DNA of 64,000 bases from Mycolicibacterium sp. ND9-15 (GCF_035918395.1 NZ_CP142362.1:3757501-3821500), one strand, 5' to 3'. Positions 1 to 9,021 are shown, counted from the first letter of the stretch. Translations and numbers: made by a program. The notes: generated by a model not told the origin, from the letters alone.

Positions 1-264
1 TCCGTTGACGATATCGGCGCGTTCGAGGTCAACGAGGCGTTCGCCCCGGTGCCGATGGCGTGGCTGAAGGACATCGGCGCCGACGACAAGAAGCTCAACC
101 CGAACGGCGGTGCGATCGCGCTGGGCCACCCGCTCGGCGGTTCGGGTGCGCGCATCATGACCACGCTGCTCTACCACATGCGCGACAACGGAATTAAGTA
201 CGGCCTGCAGACGATGTGCGAGGGCGGCGGCCAGGCCAACGCCACCATCCTCGAGCTGTTGTGA
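1..264 (+). CDS. Acetyl-CoA acetyltransferase (thiolase), C-terminal part
   Basis: The reading frame is open from the first base, so this is the 3' end of a thiolase gene that begins outside the window. The fragment carries the two C-terminal thiolase signatures: GHPLGGSGAR, containing the catalytic His, and CEGGGQANA, containing the second active-site Cys. FEVNEAFAPVP near the start is also typical. Family role: thiolytic cleavage of 3-ketoacyl-CoA (or the reverse Claisen condensation), the last step of beta-oxidation. The next gene, an enoyl-CoA hydratase, starts on a GTG that overlaps this stop codon (GTGA), so the two are probably co-translated. Confidence 0.93.
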   Translation, partial: SVDDIGAFEVNEAFAPVPMAWLKDIGADDKKLNPNGGAIALGHPLGGSGARIMTTLLYHMRDNGIKYGLQTMCEGGGQANATILELL

Positions 265-1058
265 CCGCAGACGTCCAAGCCCCCGCCGCTCTTACTGAGC
301 GGCAGGGGAACGTCATGGTGATCACGATCAACCGGCCTGAGGCGCGCAACGCCGTCAATAGCGCGGTCAGCACCGCGGTCGGCGACGCCCTGCACGAGGC
401 GCAGAACGATCCCGAGGTCCGTGCGGTCGTCATCACCGGCTCGGGTGAATCCTTCTGCGCCGGTGCAGATCTCAAGGCGATCTCGCGGCGGGAGAGCTTG
501 TTCCATCGGGAGCATGCCGAGTGGGGCTTCGCGGGCTACGTGCAGCACTACATCGACAAGCCGACCATCGCCGCGGTCAACGGCACCGCGCTGGGCGGCG
601 GCACCGAGCTTGCGCTCGCCAGCGACCTCGTCGTCGCCGAGGAGCGCGCGAAATTCGGCCTGCCAGAAGTCAAGCGGGGGCTCATCGCCGCAGCGGGCGG
701 GGTGTTCCGCATCGTCGACCATCTGCCCCGCAAGGTCGCGATGGAACTGTTGTTCACCGGTGAGCCGATGTCGTCGGCCGACGCTCTGAAATGGGGCTTG
801 GTCAACCAGGTCGTCCCAGACGGCACCGCGGTCGATGCGGCGCTCGCACTCGCCGAGCGGATCACATGCAATGCGCCGCTGGCCGTGTGGGCGAGCAAGC
901 GGGTCGCGATGGGTGTCGACGACGGCGTCATCACCGGCGACGAGGACGGTTGGGCACGGACCATGCGCGAGATCGGTACGGTGATCCGTTCCGAGGACGC
1001 CAAGGAAGGACCGCTGGCATTCGCCGAGAAGCGCCAGCCTGTTTGGAAGGCCAAGTAG
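261..1058 (+). CDS. Enoyl-CoA hydratase/isomerase (crotonase) family protein
   Basis: A 265-residue crotonase-fold protein. The first oxyanion-hole segment is SFCAGADLKAIS and the second is NGTALGGGTELALASDLVVA, where the Glu of GGGTE sits at the usual catalytic position. LPEVKRGLIAAAGG follows in the expected place. It probably hydrates trans-2-enoyl-CoA during beta-oxidation; the substrate cannot be told from sequence. I chose GTG at 261 because it overlaps the thiolase stop by 4 nt and places the crotonase core at the normal distance from the N-terminus. It lies in an operon with the thiolase upstream and an acyl-CoA dehydrogenase 2 nt downstream. Confidence 0.92.
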   Translation: MTADVQAPAALTERQGNVMVITINRPEARNAVNSAVSTAVGDALHEAQNDPEVRAVVITGSGESFCAGADLKAISRRESLFHREHAEWGFAGYVQHYIDKPTIAAVNGTALGGGTELALASDLVVAEERAKFGLPEVKRGLIAAAGGVFRIVDHLPRKVAMELLFTGEPMSSADALKWGLVNQVVPDGTAVDAALALAERITCNAPLAVWASKRVAMGVDDGVITGDEDGWARTMREIGTVIRSEDAKEGPLAFAEKRQPVWKAK

Positions 1059-1060
1059 CA

Positions 1061-2203
1061 GTGAAGAGAACGATCTACGACGCCGAACACGAGGCGTTCC
1101 GCGACACCGTCCGCGAATACATCGAGCGCGAACTCGTCCCCAACCAGGAGAAGTGGGAGACCGAGCGCATCGTCGACCGGTCGGCCTACACCGCGGCGGG
1201 CAAGTACGGCTTGATCGGATTCAACATGCCCGAGGAGTACGGCGGCGGCGGCTCCGATGACTTCCGGTTCAACGCGATCATCGACGAGGAGATGGCGCGA
1301 TCGGGTGCGCACGGCCCGGCGCTGAGCCTGCACAACGACGTCGTCGGCCCGTACTTCAAGGACCTGACCAACGACGAGCAGAAAAAGCGGTGGCTTCCCG
1401 GCATCGCCAGCGGCGAGACCATCATCGCGGTGGCGATGACCGAGCCCGGCGCGGGCAGCGACCTCGCCGGTATCCGGACGTCCGCGGTGCGCGACGGCGA
1501 CGACTGGATCGTCAACGGCTCCAAGACGTTCATCTCGTCGGGCATCAATTGCGACCTCGTCGTGGTGGTGGCCCGCACCGACCCGGAGGCCGGTCACAAG
1601 GGTTTCACGCTGCTGGTCGTCGAGCGCGACATGGAAGGCTTCTCCCGCGGCCGCAAGCTCGACAAGATGGGGCTGCACTCGCAGGACACCTCCGAGCTGC
1701 ATTTCGAGAACGTACGCGTGCCCAACGCCAACGTGCTCGGCAAGGAGGGTCGCGGCTTCTACCACCTGATGACCAACCTGCCCTCGGAGCGGTTGTCGAT
1801 CGCGATCTCGGCCATCGCCGGCGCCCGGGCGGTCTTCGACGAGACGCTGCAATACGCCAAGGACCGCAAGGCATTCGGGCAGCCGATCGGCAGCTTCCAG
1901 CACAACCGCTTCCTGCTCGCCGAGATGGAGACCGAGCTGGAGGTCACCGAGAACTACATCGACCGCTGCCTGCGGGCGGTCGTCGACGATGAGCTGACCG
2001 CGGTCGAGGCGGCCAAGGCCAAGTGGTGGGCCACCGAGGTCGCCAAGAAGGTCGTCGACCAGTGCGTGCAATTGCACGGCGGGTACGGCTACATGCTGGA
2101 GTACCGCGTGGCCCGCGCCTACGTCGACGGACGCATCCAGACGATCTTCGGTGGGACCACCGAGATCATGAAGGAGATCATCGGCCGCGACTTAGGCGTC
2201 TAG
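1061..2203 (+). CDS. Acyl-CoA dehydrogenase
   Basis: A 380-residue acyl-CoA dehydrogenase, full length for the family. Visible landmarks are the FAD-contacting signature MTEPGAGSDLAGIRTSA, the following WIVNGSKTFISSG strand, a KDRKAFGQPIGSFQ segment, and the C-terminal QLHGGYGYM ... GGTTEIMKEIIGRDLGV. It oxidises acyl-CoA to trans-2-enoyl-CoA and passes electrons to electron-transfer flavoprotein. GTG at 1061 is used because upstream in-frame sequence lies inside the hydratase gene and the protein here begins with the normal helical N-terminus. With the two preceding genes it forms a beta-oxidation operon. The exact acyl substrate is unknown. Confidence 0.93.
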   Translation: MKRTIYDAEHEAFRDTVREYIERELVPNQEKWETERIVDRSAYTAAGKYGLIGFNMPEEYGGGGSDDFRFNAIIDEEMARSGAHGPALSLHNDVVGPYFKDLTNDEQKKRWLPGIASGETIIAVAMTEPGAGSDLAGIRTSAVRDGDDWIVNGSKTFISSGINCDLVVVVARTDPEAGHKGFTLLVVERDMEGFSRGRKLDKMGLHSQDTSELHFENVRVPNANVLGKEGRGFYHLMTNLPSERLSIAISAIAGARAVFDETLQYAKDRKAFGQPIGSFQHNRFLLAEMETELEVTENYIDRCLRAVVDDELTAVEAAKAKWWATEVAKKVVDQCVQLHGGYGYMLEYRVARAYVDGRIQTIFGGTTEIMKEIIGRDLGV

Positions 2204-2238
2204 CCGGCTCGGCCGGCGTGGCGTCTAGCTCCTCGAGG

Positions 2239-2285
2239 CCGACGTTTCGGCGGATTCCAGTCGCACTTTTCCGCCAAAACGTCGG
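2239..2285. terminator. Inverted repeat between convergent genes, candidate bidirectional terminator
   Basis: Two 16-nt arms (2239-2254 and 2270-2285) are inverted copies with a single mismatch, separated by a 15-nt loop. They sit between the convergent acyl-CoA dehydrogenase and fasciclin genes, where a shared terminator would be expected. There is no strong T-tract on either side, so this would be a stem-only terminator or a dispersed palindromic element. Only one copy of this particular palindrome was seen in the window. Confidence 0.45.
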
Positions 2286-2299
2286 TTTGGGCGAACGGA

Positions 2300-3031
2300 T
2301 CAGGCCGGCGTCGGCTCCGTCGTCGTCGCGGCGGTTGTCGTCGTGGTCGTCTCGGGCGTCGTTTCGGTCGTCGACGTGCCCGACGGCGTCACCGCGCTCG
2401 GCGGGCTGGCCGGGTCGAGCACCGCGTCGATCAAGTAGATCCGGGCGTTGGCAGCCTGGATACCACCGCAGACGACCTTGGCGGTGTCGTTGACTTCGAT
2501 GTCGGAGTTCTCACCGGTCACCTTGATCTCCGCGCCCTGCTGGGTGGGCCGCTGCCCCTTGAGGTCCTTGGGGCCGAGGGTGCCGAGGAACACGTGGTAG
2601 TAGTCGAAGTCCGTCAGCGCCGCCGGATTGGCCTTCAGCGCGTCCAATTGAGTCGGCGGCAGCGCGGCGAACGCCTCGTTGGTCGGGGCGAACACCACGT
2701 ACGGGCCGTTCTCCAGGACCGGCACCACGTTGACCACGGGGTTGAACCCACCCGAGATCGCGGAGTAGAAGGTGCTTGCGTCCGGAATGGCCTGCAGCGC
2801 CTGGCCGACGGGCAGGTTGTTCAGTGACTTCCAGTTGGGCACGGCTTCCTTGAACGCGTCGCAGCCTGATCCCTCGGGATTCGGGATCTCGACCTCCGCG
2901 GTCGAGGTCGGCTCGGCCGGCTGTGCAGGCACGGCCGGATCGGCGTATGCGGTGACGGCCAGCGGCACCGAAAAAGCGATGGCGGCGATCCCGGCGGTGG
3001 CACCCAGGGCTTTGCTGGTGCGAGTCTTCAC
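2300..3031 (-). CDS. Secreted fasciclin (FAS1) domain protein
   Basis: A 243-residue exported protein. The first ~31 residues form a signal peptide with basic start (KTRTSK), hydrophobic core and cleavage near AYA-DP. A single FAS1 domain fills roughly residues 60-210, recognisable from YVVFAPTNEAFAALPP (the H1/F box) and the later ANARIYLIDAVL strand. The C-terminus is a low-complexity Thr/Glu/Pro tail, probably a flexible wall-spanning or glycosylated linker. FAS1 proteins (the MPT70/MPT83 type in mycobacteria) act in adhesion or at the cell surface. There is no lipobox Cys, so it is predicted to be secreted rather than lipid-anchored. Confidence 0.88.
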   Translation of the reverse strand: MKTRTSKALGATAGIAAIAFSVPLAVTAYADPAVPAQPAEPTSTAEVEIPNPEGSGCDAFKEAVPNWKSLNNLPVGQALQAIPDASTFYSAISGGFNPVVNVVPVLENGPYVVFAPTNEAFAALPPTQLDALKANPAALTDFDYYHVFLGTLGPKDLKGQRPTQQGAEIKVTGENSDIEVNDTAKVVCGGIQAANARIYLIDAVLDPASPPSAVTPSGTSTTETTPETTTTTTAATTTEPTPA

Positions 3032-3191
3032 TTACGGCTCCTCAGCTAGACAGGTCGCCTGGCATGTTAAAGGCAGTGCTACGCCAGCGCCAAAGTCGTC
3101 ACCTCGTGAAACGGTCTCTGCAGGGCTCTGACCTGCGCATTGCGAATCTGCCCACATGATGCCGCAGAACGGCGAATAGGCGGTGCTTACG

Positions 3192-3725
3192 ATGACGCGC
3201 ATGCCTGAGCCGCTCATCGTTCCGATACGGGGTCGCGCCCCGGCCCTGCACGCCGAAGCCTGGGCGGCCCCCAACGCGAGCCTGATCGGCCAAGTGACGC
3301 TCGCCGCCCGGGCCAGCGTCTGGTATGGCGCGACGCTGCGGGCCGAGGCCGAACCCATCGAGATCGGTTTCGGCACCAACATCCAGGATGGCGTGACCAT
3401 CCACGTGGATCCGGAGTTTCCGGTCAGCATCGGCGCGGAGGTCAGCGTCGGGCACAACGCCGTTCTGCACGGCTGCACGGTCGAGGACGGGGCGCTCATC
3501 GGCATGGGTGCGGTCATCCTCAACGGCGCGACGATAGGTGAGGGCTCGCTGATCGCCGCGGGTGCGGTGGTGCCGCAGGGCTTCGTCGTGCCGCCGCGGA
3601 CATTGCTCGCCGGGGTGCCGGGTAAGGTGCGCCGCGACCTCAGCGACGCCGAGGTCAACCACAGTCGATACAACGCACACGTGTACCAGCACCTCATCGA
3701 TCTGCACCGCGGCGCGACCACGTAG
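3192..3725 (+). CDS. Gamma carbonic anhydrase-like hexapeptide-repeat protein
   Basis: A 177-residue left-handed beta-helix protein of the gamma-carbonic-anhydrase/YrdA family. Imperfect hexapeptide repeats run from ASLIGQVTLAARASVWYG to LIAAGAVVPQG, and metal-ligand-type His residues appear in VTIHVD and GHNAVLHG. Family members are zinc or iron trimeric enzymes or acetyltransferase-like proteins; the activity is not settled by sequence. ATG at 3192 was chosen because AGGCGG lies about 8 nt upstream. GTG at 3183 and ATG at 3201 are alternatives. It stands alone, upstream of the SDR/CPBP pair. Confidence 0.85.
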   Translation: MTRMPEPLIVPIRGRAPALHAEAWAAPNASLIGQVTLAARASVWYGATLRAEAEPIEIGFGTNIQDGVTIHVDPEFPVSIGAEVSVGHNAVLHGCTVEDGALIGMGAVILNGATIGEGSLIAAGAVVPQGFVVPPRTLLAGVPGKVRRDLSDAEVNHSRYNAHVYQHLIDLHRGATT

Positions 3726-3760
3726 ATTCTTCCGGGTCCGATCCGGGTACAGCCCCTACC

Positions 3761-4909
3761 GTGAAACGTGCTCGCACTCTGGTGACCGGCGCGACCGGTT
3801 ACGTCGGCTCTCGGCTCATCACCGCCCTGCTCGCAGAGGGCAACGACGTTGTCGCCACCAGCCGAAACCCCGACCAACTGGGCGATTTCGGTTGGCAGGA
3901 TCGCGTCACCGCGGTCGCGTTGGACGCCCACGACGAGGCCTCGGTGCGGTCGGCGTTTGCCGACACCGGTCCGATCGACGTCGTGTATTACCTGGTGCAC
4001 GCCATCGGGCAACCGGATTTCCGGGAAGCGGACAACCGGGCGGCGGCCAACGTGGCGAGGGCCGCCAAGGACGCCGGTGTGCGACGGATCGTGTATCTGG
4101 GCGGGTTCGTGCCCGACGGCGACGACCTGTCCGAGCACCTGGCCAGCCGCGCCGAAGTCGCCGACGCTTTGCATGTCGACGGTGGCGCAGACGTGGTGTG
4201 GTTGGGCGCGGCCATCATCATCGGAGCCGGGTCCACGTCGTTCGAGATGCTGCGTTACGTGGGTGACCGGTTCGTGGTCATCCCGATGCCGTCGTGGTCG
4301 GCGAACCCGATCGACCCGATCTCGATCTGCGATGTGCTGCACTACCTTGTCGCCGCCGCGGACAGCGAACGCGTGCCCGCGGGCGCATACGACATCACCG
4401 GCCCGGAGACCACGTCGTACGGCGACCTGCTCCGGACCTATGCGCGGATCGCAGGAAAGTGGCGTGCCGAACTGCCGGTCAACGGCATCGACACCGGCCT
4501 GGTGTCGTGGATGACTTCGGCGGTGCTTCCGGTGCCCGCCGGGCTGGCGGCAGATCTGGTGCGGTCGCTGGACCACCCGATGATGGCGTCCGACGTCCGA
4601 TTGCGGGAATTCGTGCCGGATCCGCCCGGCGGGCTGATCGGCGTCGAGGAGGCGATCACGCGAGCGCTGGCGAGTCGACGGCGCAGACCCGTCGACGACC
4701 TCACCGACGCGCACCACCTCGCCGACACCGACCCCGAGTGGGCCGGCGGGGACACGTTGCGCCTGCAGCAGGTCGCCGGTGCGGTCACGCCGGGAATCGT
4801 CCGCCCCGCCCTCGGCCTCATCGGCGGGGTGCCCGGCCCGGTCGCCGGGGTCGTGCGCACCGGATTGGACACCCTGCTCAACCTGGTACCGAAGGCGAGT
4901 CCGGCATGA
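3761..4909 (+). CDS. NAD(P)-binding atypical SDR / NmrA-like epimerase family protein
   Basis: A 382-residue Rossmann protein. The N-terminal LVTGATGYVGSRL is the glycine-rich dinucleotide-binding motif and is followed by the VVATSRNP strand. There is no classical YxxxK pair at the usual spacing, which fits an atypical (extended) SDR/NmrA-like protein. Such proteins are often sugar-nucleotide or quinone-related reductases or redox sensors; no substrate can be assigned. The start is GTG at 3761. The stop overlaps the ATG of the next membrane protease gene (ATGA), so the two genes are coupled. Confidence 0.82.
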   Translation: MKRARTLVTGATGYVGSRLITALLAEGNDVVATSRNPDQLGDFGWQDRVTAVALDAHDEASVRSAFADTGPIDVVYYLVHAIGQPDFREADNRAAANVARAAKDAGVRRIVYLGGFVPDGDDLSEHLASRAEVADALHVDGGADVVWLGAAIIIGAGSTSFEMLRYVGDRFVVIPMPSWSANPIDPISICDVLHYLVAAADSERVPAGAYDITGPETTSYGDLLRTYARIAGKWRAELPVNGIDTGLVSWMTSAVLPVPAGLAADLVRSLDHPMMASDVRLREFVPDPPGGLIGVEEAITRALASRRRRPVDDLTDAHHLADTDPEWAGGDTLRLQQVAGAVTPGIVRPALGLIGGVPGPVAGVVRTGLDTLLNLVPKASPA

Positions 4910-5628
4910 CGGAATCCACGCAGGCGCTCCGGGGTTGGCTCGCCGAAGCCGGGGAGATCCTCGGGGCGTGTCCGGTACCGCATAACGAGCCGCCGAGTGT
5001 GATACGGCGTCGGCGCATCGTCGTCGCCGTGGTGCTCGTCATCGGCGCTGCGCTGCTTGGGTATTCGCTGACCAGGACGCCGGGCGACTCGTCGTTCTAT
5101 TGGCTGACGCTGGCACTTGCCGGGGTGTGGGCGCTGGGCGCGTTCGCATCGGGTCCCCTGCACCTGGGCTGCATCCGATTCCGCGGCCGCAACCAGCGGC
5201 CCGTGATCACCGGCACCGTAGTGGGTTTGACGCTGGGCGCGGTATTCGTCGTCGGTGGCCTGATCGCGCGAGAGATCCCCGGTGTGCGCGAATACATCAC
5301 GCGCGTACTGGAATACGCCGACTACGGTCCGCTGGCGCTGGTGGTGTTCATCACCGTGATCAATGGTCTGGCCGAGGAGATGTTCTTCCGCGGAGCCCTC
5401 TACACCGCCTTGGGCGCAGCGAGACCGATACTGATTTCGACGACCTTCTACGTCATCGCGACGGCGGCCACCACAGGCAACCCGATGCTCGGCTTCGCGG
5501 CGATAATCCTGGGCACGATCTGCGCATTCGAACGCCGGGTGACCGGCGGCATCCTGGCACCGATGCTGACCCACTTTTTCTGGGGTCTGATCATGGTGCT
5601 CGCCCTGCCGTCGATCTTCGGCGTATAG
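4906..5628 (+). CDS. CPBP family intramembrane glutamic endopeptidase
   Basis: A 240-residue polytopic membrane protein of the Abi/CPBP family. The defining EExxxR motif is visible as AEEMFFRGALYT, and the second conserved His is in the LAPMLTHFFWG helix near the C-terminus. About 6-7 hydrophobic segments start at RIVVAVVLVIGAALLGYS. Family members cleave or modify membrane-embedded substrates (Rce1-like) or take part in bacteriocin immunity. It overlaps the preceding SDR gene by 4 nt and ends 1 nt before the convergent MFS gene's stop. Confidence 0.88.
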   Translation: MTESTQALRGWLAEAGEILGACPVPHNEPPSVIRRRRIVVAVVLVIGAALLGYSLTRTPGDSSFYWLTLALAGVWALGAFASGPLHLGCIRFRGRNQRPVITGTVVGLTLGAVFVVGGLIAREIPGVREYITRVLEYADYGPLALVVFITVINGLAEEMFFRGALYTALGAARPILISTTFYVIATAATTGNPMLGFAAIILGTICAFERRVTGGILAPMLTHFFWGLIMVLALPSIFGV

Positions 5629-5629
5629 C

Positions 5630-6895
5630 TCACCACAGCGGGTGGGCCACCTCGTCACGGCGCATCCCGGCGGCCGACACCGCAACCGCCGCCAATAGCG
5701 CCGGGAGGACGCCCGCGACAAGGAAGATCGTCTGCACCGAAACGACTTTCGACAGCGGACCGACGATGGCGAACGACACCGGCAGGAACGCCAACGAGAC
5801 GAAGAAGTCCAGGCTCGACACGCGGCCCAGCATCGCCGTCGGCACCCGACGCTGCAACAGCGTGCCCCAGATGACCATGCCTGCGCCGTCTGTGAACCCG
5901 ACGACGAACGTCGCGACGGCCATCACGGCGAACGATGTGGTGAAGCCGAACACGATCAGCGGGATGGCGCCGAGGCTCCACATCGCCATCATCACCGACA
6001 GGTAGCGGCGCGGCATCAGGCGCGACGACACCGTCAGCGCCCCGAGTGCGCTGCCCACCCCGAAGAACGCCAGGATGAACCCGTACATCCGGGCTCCGTC
6101 GGCGAATCGGTCCTTGGCGATGAACGGTAGCAACACCTCGATCGGTCCGAGCACCACCAGGACGAAGATGCTCGCGAACAGCACCGTCCACAACAGCCAT
6201 GGCGTTGCGAGCATGAACATGAAGCCATCGCGAAGATCGCGTAGGGCATGTGAACGTACCTGCGCTGCATGCGGTTTCAGTGGCCCTCTGGTAGCGACGA
6301 GCAATGCCAGGCCGATGGCGAACAACGCGGCCACCGCCACTGCGCCGAGCGCCGGGAACGTCGCGCCGACGACCACGCCCGCGACGGCCGGACCGACCGC
6401 GCGCTGAAACACCGGACGCACCACGCCCTCGACGCCGTTGGCCGCGAGCAACTGCTCCGGCGGCAGGATCCGCGGCAGGATCGCGCTGTAGGCAGGGAAG
6501 AAGAATGCCGCCGCGGCCCCCACGGCTGCCGCGCCCACCGCCAGGTGCCAAATCTGCAGAGCGCCAAGCAGTCCCAGCACAGCGATCGTCGTCGAGGCGA
6601 GCACGTTGACCATCTCGACCGCGATGATGATCGAGCGTTGGCGGAACCGGTCGGCGGCGATCCCGCCGACCAGAACGAACGTGACAAGGGCGGCGCCGAA
6701 GCACGTCGTCACGATCGACAGCGACACGGGATCGTTGTCGATTGCGATGACCTGCATCGCCAATACCACAGCGAACATGCCGTCGGCGAAGATCGACAGC
6801 GTGACCGCCGTGATCAGCAGCCGGTACTCGCGGAACTGGAAGGGTGCGAGCACGCGCCACCGGGCCGGTCGTTGGGTCTCGAACTGCGTACTCAC
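5630..6895 (-). CDS. MFS transporter (EntS/MFS_3-like exporter)
   Basis: A 421-residue transporter with about 12 predicted membrane helices. Residues 1-25 are cytoplasmic and end in FREYRLL, followed by a first helix with FADGMFAVVLAMQVIA. The loop between helices 2 and 3 has GGIAADRFRQR, the MFS motif-A equivalent (G-x-x-x-D-R-x-x-R). The layout matches MFS_3 (enterobactin exporter-like) drug/siderophore exporters. Substrate unknown. Its start region is followed, on the other side, by palindromic repeat copy A. Confidence 0.88.
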   Translation of the reverse strand: MSTQFETQRPARWRVLAPFQFREYRLLITAVTLSIFADGMFAVVLAMQVIAIDNDPVSLSIVTTCFGAALVTFVLVGGIAADRFRQRSIIIAVEMVNVLASTTIAVLGLLGALQIWHLAVGAAAVGAAAAFFFPAYSAILPRILPPEQLLAANGVEGVVRPVFQRAVGPAVAGVVVGATFPALGAVAVAALFAIGLALLVATRGPLKPHAAQVRSHALRDLRDGFMFMLATPWLLWTVLFASIFVLVVLGPIEVLLPFIAKDRFADGARMYGFILAFFGVGSALGALTVSSRLMPRRYLSVMMAMWSLGAIPLIVFGFTTSFAVMAVATFVVGFTDGAGMVIWGTLLQRRVPTAMLGRVSSLDFFVSLAFLPVSFAIVGPLSKVVSVQTIFLVAGVLPALLAAVAVSAAGMRRDEVAHPLW

Positions 6896-6940
6896 TCAAA
6901 GATGGTCGCCGACGCGCGGGCGGCGAGTCCACCGATTTTC

Positions 6941-7009
6941 CTGCGCGAGTGACCGGGTTTGTACGCGCATCCGCGGCGTGCCGCGGTGCAAACACGGTCG
7001 CTCGCGCAG
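6941..7009. repeat. R1 palindromic repeat, copy A
   Basis: A 69-bp imperfect palindrome. The terminal arms CTGCGCGAG and CTCGCGCAG are perfect inverted copies, and complementarity continues through GACCGTGTTTGCA-like sequence to about 23 bp per arm with a few mismatches. The centre contains CCGCGGCGTGCCGCGG. The reverse complement aligns with copy E through a GTGTTTGCAC and CGGCACGCCGCGGA core. It lies between the start of the MFS gene and the end of the enoyl-CoA hydratase gene. Confidence 0.8.
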
Positions 7010-7019
7010 AAGGAGAAGG

Positions 7020-7841
7020 TCAGAAGTCGGAGAAGTCGGCCTGGCGGCGCTGCTGGAACGCCTTGGTGCCTTCGCGGAAGTCGTACGAGTTCAACAGCGC
7101 CAACTGGCCCTGCTTCTCGCGCTCGAGTGCGCCTTCGAACTCGGTGAGGGTGGCGGCGTTGATCGCGTGCTTCGTCTTCCGCAGGGCCACTGCGGGACCC
7201 GACACCAGCGTGGCGATCACCTTGTCCACCTCGGCGTCGAACTCGTCGGCGGGATACACCGCGGTCACCAGGCCCCAGTCGTAGGCCTGATCGGCCGGGA
7301 TGCGTTCAGCCAGCAGCGCCATCCGGGTGGCGCGGATGCGTCCGATCGCCGCGGCCACCAACGCTGACGCGCCGCCGTCGGGCATGAGGCCGATCTTGGT
7401 GAACGCGAGCATGAAAAACGAGCTGTCCGAGGCCAATACGATGTCGGAAGCCAACGCCAGCGACACCCCGACCCCCGCCGTCGGGCCCTGCACCACGGCC
7501 ACCACCGGTTGCGGCAGGGCCACGATGGACCGGACGGCGCGATTGGCGGCGTCCAGCACGTCGGCCGGTGTCCCGTTGACGCCCGGGTTGGCGTGGTCCT
7601 CTTCGCTGATGCCCGCCCCTGAGCAGAATCCGCGACCGGCCCCGCCCAGCCGCACCACCCGGACCCGTGGATCGGAGGCCGCCGCATCGAGCGCGTCGGC
7701 GATGCCGGCGAGCATCGGCTGGGTCAGCGAGTTGAGGCTGTCCGGTCGGTTCAAAGTCACCGACAGCACTCCATCGGCCAGTTCGACCCATAGCGCGTCG
7801 ATACCGGTGTAGGTCGGGGCGTTCGCGTCCAGCGATGTCAT
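7020..7841 (-). CDS. Enoyl-CoA hydratase/isomerase family protein
   Basis: A 273-residue crotonase. The oxyanion-hole segments are GRGFCSGAGISEED and VQGPTAGVGVSLALASDIVLAS, the latter followed by FTKIGLMPDGGAS. The GAGISEED stretch departs from the usual GADL, and the second segment lacks the Glu of GGGxE, so it may be an isomerase or a non-hydratase crotonase, as some mycobacterial EchA proteins are. ATG at 7841 is used. It is divergent from mcr, with which it shares an 88-bp control region; the arrangement resembles echA10/echA11 next to mcr in M. tuberculosis (from memory). Confidence 0.87.
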   Translation of the reverse strand: MTSLDANAPTYTGIDALWVELADGVLSVTLNRPDSLNSLTQPMLAGIADALDAAASDPRVRVVRLGGAGRGFCSGAGISEEDHANPGVNGTPADVLDAANRAVRSIVALPQPVVAVVQGPTAGVGVSLALASDIVLASDSSFFMLAFTKIGLMPDGGASALVAAAIGRIRATRMALLAERIPADQAYDWGLVTAVYPADEFDAEVDKVIATLVSGPAVALRKTKHAINAATLTEFEGALEREKQGQLALLNSYDFREGTKAFQQRRQADFSDF

Positions 7842-7864
7842 GACCTGCACCCTAGGTCTGAACG

Positions 7865-7916
7865 ACTTGGTTATACAAGTAAGCTATGTCGGCGATCCGG
7901 GAGCGTTAGTCCAACG
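7865..7916. promoter_or_regulatory. Control region of mcr with inverted repeat and a shared 14-mer
   Basis: Between the divergent echA and mcr starts there is an inverted repeat, ACTTG (7865-7869) and CAAGT (7876-7880), in an AT-rich patch, followed by GCGTTAGTCCAACG at 7903-7916. The 14-mer contains CGTT/AACG half sites and is repeated exactly at 11688-11701 before mmpL13. This suggests a common operator, perhaps for a TetR-type protein. No regulator binding is shown by the sequence itself. Confidence 0.5.
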
Positions 7917-7929
7917 AAGGGCGGTAAGC

Positions 7930-9021
7930 ATGGCGGGACCTCTGCACGGGCTGCGGGTGATCGAGCTCGCGAGCATCGGACCGGGCCCGCATGCCGCGAT
8001 GATTCTCGGCGATCTCGGCGCGGATGTTGTGCGCATCGAGCGGCCGGGCAAGCTCGGCGGCGTCCCCACCAGCAAGCGCGAGGCCGCATTGCGCAACCGG
8101 CGGTCCGTCGCGGCCGACCTGAAGAGCGACGAGGGTCGCGAACTGGTGCTGCGGCTCGTCGCGAAGGCCGACGTGCTGATCGAGGGGTTGCGCCCCGGAG
8201 TGACCGAGCGGCTCGGCCTCGGCCCGGAGGACTGCACGAAGGTCAACGAGCGGCTGGTTTACGGCCGCATGACCGGGTGGGGCCAGACCGGACCCCGCCG
8301 CCTGCAGGCCGGCCACGACATCAACTACATCTCGCTCAACGGCGTGCTGCATTCGATCGGCCGCGCGGGGGAGCGGCCCGTTCCACCGCTGAACCTGACC
8401 GGTGACTTCGGCGGCGGCTCGATGTTCCTGCTCGTCGGCATCCTGTCCGCGCTATGGGAACGCCAGACATCAGGCAAGGGCCAGGTGGTCGACGCCGCGA
8501 TGATCGACGGCTCCAGCGTGCTGGCGCAGATGATCTGGGGCTTCCTGCAGGACGGGCTGTGGGTGGACCAGCGCGGGGTCAACATCCTCGACGGTGGCGC
8601 ACCGTACTACGACACCTACACCTGCGCCGACGGCCGCTACATCGCCGTGGGCTGCATCGAGCCGCAGTTCTACGCCGAGTTCCTCAAGGGTCTCGGTATC
8701 GAAGGTGAAGACCTGCCGGACCAGAACGACATGGGCCGCTGGCCCGAACTGCGCGACCGGTTCACTGGGGTCATCGCTTCCAAGGACCGGGACCACTGGG
8801 CGAAGGTCTTCGCGGGCAGCGACGCCTGCGTGACGCCGGTGCTGTCGTTCTCCGAGGTGGAGTCCGAGCCGCACGTCACCGAACGCAACACCTTCTATCG
8901 CGACGGTGACCATCTGCAGCCGATGCCCGCACCGCGGTTCTCGCGCAGCGCGCCGGACGCACCCACTCCACCCGGGCCGGCCGGAGCCGACACCGAAGCC
9001 GTCTTACGGGGCTGGACGTAA
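7930..9021 (+). CDS. mcr: Alpha-methylacyl-CoA racemase
   Basis: A 363-residue class III CoA-transferase-fold enzyme closely resembling M. tuberculosis Mcr. The active-site His lies in AGHDINYISLNG, the Asp in LTGDFGGGSMF and the Glu in GCIEPQFY, all as in characterised Mcr. It interconverts (2R)- and (2S)-methylacyl-CoA, needed to degrade methyl-branched fatty acids and sterol side chains. ATG at 7930 follows AAGGGCGG. The next two genes, an SDR and a nitronate monooxygenase-like enzyme, run in the same direction at short spacing and probably form an operon. Confidence 0.95.
   Translation: MAGPLHGLRVIELASIGPGPHAAMILGDLGADVVRIERPGKLGGVPTSKREAALRNRRSVAADLKSDEGRELVLRLVAKADVLIEGLRPGVTERLGLGPEDCTKVNERLVYGRMTGWGQTGPRRLQAGHDINYISLNGVLHSIGRAGERPVPPLNLTGDFGGGSMFLLVGILSALWERQTSGKGQVVDAAMIDGSSVLAQMIWGFLQDGLWVDQRGVNILDGGAPYYDTYTCADGRYIAVGCIEPQFYAEFLKGLGIEGEDLPDQNDMGRWPELRDRFTGVIASKDRDHWAKVFAGSDACVTPVLSFSEVESEPHVTERNTFYRDGDHLQPMPAPRFSRSAPDAPTPPGPAGADTEAVLRGWT

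Noticed and set aside
548..2077. A 509-codon antisense frame over the hydratase and dehydrogenase genes
   Set aside because: Shadow of GC-rich coding on the other strand; His/Asp/Arg-rich composition typical of such shadows.
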